From positions 248,001-312,000 of the forward strand of contig NZ_FPBM01000004.1 of the NCBI RefSeq assembly GCF_900116715.1: a stretch of DNA of 64,000 bases, given 5' to 3'. This document shows, in pieces, positions 60,301 to 64,000 of the stretch; the stretch's first letter is position 1; each line of letters opens with the position of its first letter. Made by a program: the position numbers and the translations under genes. Under the pieces are notes generated by a model. That model ran no database searches and was not told where the DNA came from. It saw only the letters and a list, made by a program, of their open reading frames with translations. Source of the DNA: Polaromonas sp. YR568 (GTDB taxonomy: Bacteria > Pseudomonadota > Gammaproteobacteria > Burkholderiales > Burkholderiaceae_C).

Positions 60301-60386
60301 GGGGTGTGCCGGAAGGTCGGAAAGCGGTAGGGCCGATAGTAAGAGAGAAGCCGGTAAGAGCGGAAGGGCGCTGAAAAGGCCCAGGC

Positions 60387-60450
60387 TTGCTACTATGAAA
60401 TCAGGAGCTGCTTGCGCTCGTGCTTATTGGGCTGGAGGCCAATTTGATGC
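60387..60450 (+). repeat. Dispersed intergenic repeat copy upstream of recQ
   Basis: It begins TTGCTACTATGAAATCAGGA, then GCTGCTTGCGCTCGTGCTTA and TTGGGCTGGAGGCCAATTTG. It shares the layout of the copy at 36986 and the in-gene copy at 12764. Beyond it, GAGGCC pairs with GGCCTC further on (60435-60464), so the element may fold. It sits in a 208-base gap between two minus-strand genes (recQ and the rhodanese). Confidence 0.55.
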
Positions 60451-60508
60451 CTGAAACAGGCCTCTACCGCGCGCTGGCGGGCCGCAAGGCGCTTGTGTCA
60501 AGCTGGCT

Positions 60509-60901
60509 TTACATCTGCTCCCAGGGCAGGCCGTCAAAACGCCAGCCCGACAGCGTGGAGCGCTGGAACTGCTCATCCAGCTCACCCTCAAAACCGTGCA
60601 CCACATGCTGCACATCCGAGAAGCCCGCCGCCTCCAGCGCCTTGCCGGCGTCCAGCGTGCGTTTGCCCGAGCGGCAGATCAGCAGCACCGGCTGCGTCTT
60701 GGCCGCGGCTTCACGCGCCACGGCATTGGCGAACTTCTGCGCGTCGGGCTGCAGGTCGGGGTATTCGTACCACGGCACATTGACCACGCCCGGCGGGCGG
60801 CCTACATACAGCGACTCGATCTCCATGCGCACGTCCACAAACAGGGCGTCGGGGTGCGCTTGCAGCCAGGTCCAGGCTTCTTTGGGTTGAAAATTTTTCA
60901 T
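60509..60901 (-). CDS. Rhodanese-like sulfurtransferase
   Basis: A 130-residue single rhodanese domain. The active-site loop is LLICRSGKRTLDAGKAL, with the catalytic Cys of CRSGKR, and DVRMEIESLYVGRPPG is the rhodanese N-terminal motif. The tail GFEGELDEQFQRSTLSGWRF ends with the conserved GWxxxGLP pattern. The ATG at 60901 is preferred, giving the usual start; the upstream frame to 60943 has no family match. Divergent from metH-N at 60970 with 68 bases between. Role could be thiosulfate sulfur transfer. Confidence 0.9.
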   Translation of the reverse strand: MKNFQPKEAWTWLQAHPDALFVDVRMEIESLYVGRPPGVVNVPWYEYPDLQPDAQKFANAVAREAAAKTQPVLLICRSGKRTLDAGKALEAAGFSDVQHVVHGFEGELDEQFQRSTLSGWRFDGLPWEQM

Positions 60902-60969
60902 GATGCAGTCAATACCCCTATTGTCGAGGAAAGTCTGCCGCAAAACGGAGCCCCTCTTAAAATGGCGTC

Positions 60970-62016
60970 ATGAAGCCGATCACCTACACCCGCGGGCAAC
61001 AACTGCCTGCCATCCTGGAAAAACGCATCGCCATCCTTGACGGCGCGATGGGCACCATGATCCAGCGCTTCAAGCTGAACGAAGCCCAGTACCGCGGCGA
61101 GCGCTTCAAGGACTTTCACAAGGATGTGAAAGGCAACAACGAATTGCTCAGCCTCACGCGGCCCGATGTGATCCGCGACATCCATGAAGGCTACCTGGCG
61201 GCCGGCGCCGACATGATCGAGACCAACACCTTTGGCGCGACCACCGTGGCCCAGGCCGACTACGACATGGCCGACCTCGCCATCGAGATGAACTACGAGT
61301 CGGCCCGCATCGCGCGCGCCGCCTGCGACAAGTTCTCCACCCCCGACAAACCCCGCTTTGTGGTTGGCGCCCTGGGCCCCACGCCCAAGACGGCCAGCAT
61401 CAGCCCCGACGTGAACGACCCCGGCGCGCGAAACACCAGCTTTGAAGAGCTGCGCAAGGCTTATTACGAGCAGACCGAGGCGCTGGTCAAGGGTGGCAGC
61501 GACGTACTGCTGGTCGAGACGATTTTCGACACGCTCAACGCCAAGGCTGCGCTGTTCGCCATCGACGAATACTTCGACAACTCGGGCGAGCGCCTGCCCC
61601 TCATCATCAGCGGCACCGTGACCGACGCCTCCGGCCGCATCCTGAGCGGCCAGACCGTCACTGCCTTCTGGCACAGCGTGCGCCACGCCGCGCCGCTGGC
61701 CATCGGCCTGAACTGCGCGCTGGGCGCGACCTTGATGCGCCCCTATATCCAGGAGCTGGCCCGCGTGGCCGGTGACACCTTTATCAGCTGCTATCCCAAT
61801 GCCGGCCTGCCCAACCCCATGAGCGACACCGGCTTTGACGAGACGCCCGATGTGACCTCGCGCCTGCTGCGCGAGTTTGCCGACGAAGGCCTGGTCAATA
61901 TTGTGGGCGGCTGCTGCGGCACCACGCCCGACCACATCCAGGCGATTGCCAACGCCGTGGCGCCCGTGGCTTCGCGTGCGGTGGCCACCAAATTCTTCTA
62001 CCGCGAGGCGGCGTGA
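60970..62016 (+). CDS. metH: Methionine synthase homocysteine-binding part (split MetH, N-terminal piece)
   Basis: A 348-residue protein equal to the homocysteine S-methyltransferase domain of MetH, encoded as a separate gene. Landmarks are [40 protein letters not shown] and the zinc-binding cysteines [13 protein letters not shown] and [12 protein letters not shown]. It transfers a methyl group from methylcobalamin to homocysteine. The remaining MetH domains (pterin, cap, B12) start at 62513, after a lipoprotein gene, so the enzyme is in two polypeptides. The stop overlaps the next gene start (GTGA at 62013). No riboswitch is visible before this gene. MetH split this way is known in some Burkholderiales. 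Confidence 0.92.
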   Translation: MKPITYTRGQQLPAILEKRIAILDGAMGTMIQRFKLNEAQYRGERFKDFHKDVKGNNELLSLTRPDVIRDIHEGYLAAGADMIETNTFGATTVAQADYDMADLAIEMNYESARIARAACDKFSTPDKPRFVVGALGPTPKTASISPDVNDPGARNTSFEELRKAYYEQTEALVKGGSDVLLVETIFDTLNAKAALFAIDEYFDNSGERLPLIISGTVTDASGRILSGQTVTAFWHSVRHAAPLAIGLNCALGATLMRPYIQELARVAGDTFISCYPNAGLPNPMSDTGFDETPDVTSRLLREFADEGLVNIVGGCCGTTPDHIQAIANAVAPVASRAVATKFFYREAA

Positions 62017-62330
62017 GAGCCCGAGGGGCGCCTTGCCTTGCGGCAAAGGCGGCCCGTACCTGCTCCTGGCTGTTGCTCGCCTGTCTGGCTCTGCTCGCAG
62101 GCTGTGGGCAAAGCCCGCCGTCCTGGGATGTCTTGCTGTCCGGCAAGATCACCGGCCAGTACCCCAATTACACGGTGACGGTGCCCGCTCCGGGCCAACT
62201 CAAGGTCGACCGGCCCGGCATGCCGTCTAAAAACGTCGAAGTGGCGCCTATAGCCCAGCACTGCCTGCGCGGCCCCAAAGATTGCAGCTATGCGGTCGAG
62301 CAAATGCTGCTGGAGCTGCGCGACCCCTGA
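62013..62330 (+). CDS. Small lipoprotein between the metH pieces
   Basis: A 105-residue predicted lipoprotein. The N-terminal hydrophobic stretch [14 protein letters not shown] gives a lipobox with the modified cysteine near residue 31, after a basic head. The mature part is [20 protein letters not shown] and a segment with two cysteines ([20 protein letters not shown]). The start is GTG at 62013, which overlaps the metH-N stop. I do not recognise a family. Its place inside the metH pair seems accidental to the pathway, yet overlap with metH-N implies co-translation. Later in-frame starts within the hydrophobic part are possible. Confidence 0.72.
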   Translation: MRARGAPCLAAKAARTCSWLLLACLALLAGCGQSPPSWDVLLSGKITGQYPNYTVTVPAPGQLKVDRPGMPSKNVEVAPIAQHCLRGPKDCSYAVEQMLLELRDP

Positions 62331-62380
62331 GCTCCGCCGGAAATTTCCGGCCAGGAAAGGCGCAGAGCGGCGCGAGCGCT

Positions 62381-62386
62381 TAAAAT
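62381..62386 (+). promoter_or_regulatory. Predicted -10 element just upstream of the SAH riboswitch
   Basis: TAAAAT is a good sigma70 -10; transcription would start near 62392, exactly at the 5' edge of the riboswitch. I see no clear -35, which is common in GC-rich betaproteobacteria. This gives the second metH piece its own transcript in addition to read-through from upstream. Confidence 0.5.
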
Positions 62387-62393
62387 AGTGCCA

Positions 62394-62490
62394 TCCCCAA
62401 GGAGCGTTGCAGCGAAGCCGTCTGGTTTCGTCAGGCTTGGGTTTTCAAGATTCTTGCCCCCCACGGCAGACTTTTTGCAACGACGCTCAC
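62394..62490 (+). promoter_or_regulatory. S-adenosylhomocysteine (SAH) riboswitch upstream of metH C-terminal piece
   Basis: The sequence AAGGAGCGTTGC (62399-62410) and CAGGCTTGGG (62432-62441) match the conserved SAH (ahcY-motif) core AGGAGCGCUGC and CAGGCU. P1 forms from CCCAAG (62396-62401) and CTTGGG (62436-62441). The pseudoknot strand GAGCGT (62402-62407) pairs with ACGCTC (62484-62489). Known examples pair GAGCGC with GCGCUC, so this is a compensatory change. The joining region is about 40 bases, longer than in the crystal-structure RNA. The ribosome site AAGGTGA (62501-62507) lies just downstream. SAH riboswitches turn genes for SAH recycling on when SAH rises, which fits metH. Confidence 0.88.
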
Positions 62491-62512
62491 CTTGCCCCCG
62501 AAGGTGAAGCGC

Positions 62513-64000
62513 ATGCCAGAAATCGAAAATCCCGTCACTGTCCCCCCAATGAAGCTGTCCGGCCTGGAGCCGGTGCAGGTCGGCGAGGGCACGCTTTTTG
62601 TCAACATCGGCGAGCGCACCAACGTCACCGGCTCCAAAGCCTTCGCCCGCATGATCCTCAACGGCGAGTACGAGCAGGCGCTGGCCGTGGCCCGCCAGCA
62701 GGTGGAAAACGGCGCGCAAATCATCGACATCAACATGGACGAGGCCATGCTGGACAGCCAGGCCGCCATGGTGCGCTTCCTGAACCTGATCGCCAGCGAG
62801 CCCGACATCGCCCGCGTACCCATCATGATCGACAGCTCCAAGTGGAGCGTCATCGAAGCCGGCCTGCGCTGCATCCAGGGCAAGGGCATCGTCAACTCGA
62901 TCTCGATGAAAGAGGGCCTGGAGCCTTTCAAGCACCAGGCCAAGCTGCTCAAGCGCTACGGCGCGGCGGCGGTGGTGATGGCGTTTGACGAAAAAGGCCA
63001 GGCCGACACCTACGAGCGCAAGGTCGAGATCTGCGAGCGCGCCTACCGCGTGCTGGTCGACGAGCTGGACTTCCCGCCCGAAGACATCATCTTCGACCCC
63101 AACATCTTTGCGATTGCCACCGGCATCGAAGAGCACAACAACTACGCGGTCGACTTCATCAACGCGACGCGCTGGATCAAGCAGAACCTGCCCGGCGCCA
63201 AGGTCTCGGGCGGCGTGTCCAACGTGTCCTTCAGCTTTCGCGGCAACGACCCGGTGCGCGAAGCCATCCACACCGTGTTCCTGTACCACGCGATCCAGGC
63301 GGGCATGGACATGGGCATCGTCAACGCCGGCATGGTCGGCGTGTACGACGACCTGGACCCGGTGCTGCGCGAGCGTGTCGAGGACGTGGTGCTCAACCGC
63401 ACGCCGGTCTACAAACCCGGCGAGCCCGAGCTCACGCCGAGTGAGCGCCTGATCGAAGTCGCTGAAACCGCAAAAAGCGGCGCCAAGGACGACAGCAAGA
63501 AGAACGAATGGCGCGCCCTGCCGGTGCGCCAGCGCCTGTCGCATGCGCTGGTGCACGGCATGAACGAGCACATCGTGACCGACACCGAAGAGGTCTACCA
63601 GGAGATCCTGGCCGAAGGCGGCCGGCCGCTGCACGTGATTGAAGGCCCGTTGATGGACGGCATGAACATCGTCGGCGACCTGTTCGGCCAGGGCAAGATG
63701 TTTTTGCCCCAGGTGGTCAAAAGCGCCCGGGTGATGAAGCAGGCCGTGGCGCATTTGCTGCCTTATATTGAGGCCGAAAAACTGCTGCTCGAGGCGGCCG
63801 GCGGCGACGTCAAGACCAAAGGCAAGATCATCATCGCCACCGTCAAAGGCGATGTGCACGACATCGGCAAGAACATCGTCACCGTGGTCTTGCAATGCAA
63901 CAACTTTGAAGTCGTCAACATGGGCGTGATGGTGCCCTGCCATGAAATCCTTGCCATGGCCAAGGTCGAGGGGGCAGACATCGTCGGCCTCTCCGGCCTC
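62513..64000 (+). CDS. metH: Methionine synthase, folate/cap/B12 part (split MetH, C-terminal piece), cut by window edge
   Basis: The first 496 residues of the second MetH polypeptide. The pterin-binding domain opens with [20 protein letters not shown] and contains [17 protein letters not shown]. The cap domain is around residues 340-410 ([20 protein letters not shown]). The B12-binding motif with the lower-ligand histidine is [20 protein letters not shown] (DxHxxG). The gene continues beyond the window, so the C-terminal AdoMet-binding domain is not seen. The ATG at 62513 follows AAGGTGA and a SAH riboswitch. It needs the homocysteine-binding protein from 60970 to make methionine. Confidence 0.93.
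   Translation, partial: MPEIENPVTVPPMKLSGLEPVQVGEGTLFVNIGERTNVTGSKAFARMILNGEYEQALAVARQQVENGAQIIDINMDEAMLDSQAAMVRFLNLIASEPDIARVPIMIDSSKWSVIEAGLRCIQGKGIVNSISMKEGLEPFKHQAKLLKRYGAAAVVMAFDEKGQADTYERKVEICERAYRVLVDELDFPPEDIIFDPNIFAIATGIEEHNNYAVDFINATRWIKQNLPGAKVSGGVSNVSFSFRGNDPVREAIHTVFLYHAIQAGMDMGIVNAGMVGVYDDLDPVLRERVEDVVLNRTPVYKPGEPELTPSERLIEVAETAKSGAKDDSKKNEWRALPVRQRLSHALVHGMNEHIVTDTEEVYQEILAEGGRPLHVIEGPLMDGMNIVGDLFGQGKMFLPQVVKSARVMKQAVAHLLPYIEAEKLLLEAAGGDVKTKGKIIIATVKGDVHDIGKNIVTVVLQCNNFEVVNMGVMVPCHEILAMAKVEGADIVGLSGL

Noticed and set aside
62288..63943. Long open frame opposite metH C-terminal piece
   Set aside because: Antisense to intact MetH pterin and B12 domains; His/Gly/Val-rich composition is typical of a shadow.

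Overview
The window is a contiguous, GC-rich, densely coded chromosomal segment with the look of a betaproteobacterium of the order Burkholderiales, most likely family Comamonadaceae (Polaromonas/Rhodoferax/Variovorax-like). The grounds are inference from content: many periplasmic binding proteins of the Liv, Bug/TctC, Dpp and Aap types, a two-piece methionine synthase with an SAH riboswitch, GTP-type PEP carboxykinase, and dispersed intergenic repeats of a type I associate with this family. I see no tRNA, rRNA, insertion sequence, prophage or CRISPR array.

Layout. (1) 1-9953: a divergent sugar or polyol-type locus. livM (minus, cut by the left edge) faces a plus-strand operon of an RpiR regulator, a fused IolC-type kinase/DUF2090 aldolase, a 3-hydroxyisobutyrate-dehydrogenase-like reductase, two near-duplicate Tat-type binding proteins, livH and two SDR dehydrogenases. 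One ABC transporter is thus split over two divergent transcripts that share paired AGAA-N6-TTCT sites. (2) 9957-13934: a class V aminotransferase, an EamA transporter and a flavin reductase on the minus strand, an M14 peptidase on the plus strand whose signal peptide overlaps a dispersed repeat, and a small hydrophilic protein. (3) 14001-24996: a GntR regulator with an MFS permease, divergent from an Asp/Glu/hydantoin racemase, a complete Dpp-type peptide ABC transporter, an amidohydrolase and a Bug-type binding protein. The latter look like one catabolic operon for an amide-type compound. (4) 24993-32170: single-gene functions (FMN reductase, two-partner VOC/LysE, DUF1579-like, WYL regulator, dadA with a divergent ArgP-like LysR, an orphan Liv-type binding protein). 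(5) 32356-42720: two multi-PAS histidine kinases, a phosphoesterase, DUF1801 and VOC proteins, and a LysR gene flanked by a 57-residue protein and a 219-residue membrane protein.

(6) 42796-49829: pckA with a long palindrome-bearing upstream region, a 54-residue membrane peptide, a glycine-zipper lipoprotein, threonine ammonia-lyase and a tandem AAA+ ATPase. (7) 49993-53006: an AprA-like flavoprotein, a two-cluster ferredoxin and a binding protein, probably one operon. (8) 53003-58053: an Aap-type amino-acid ABC transporter (JQMP) plus a class II glutamine amidotransferase, with an intrinsic terminator between aapJ and aapQ. (9) 58417-64000: recQ, a rhodanese, and split metH. The second metH piece lies behind its own promoter and a well-conserved S-adenosylhomocysteine riboswitch, and is cut by the right edge.

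No clear undescribed defence or mobile system is present. The best leads are the divergent split Liv locus, the AprA-like/ferredoxin/binding-protein trio, the racemase-Dpp-amidohydrolase operon, the tandem AAA+ protein, and the split metH with its SAH riboswitch.
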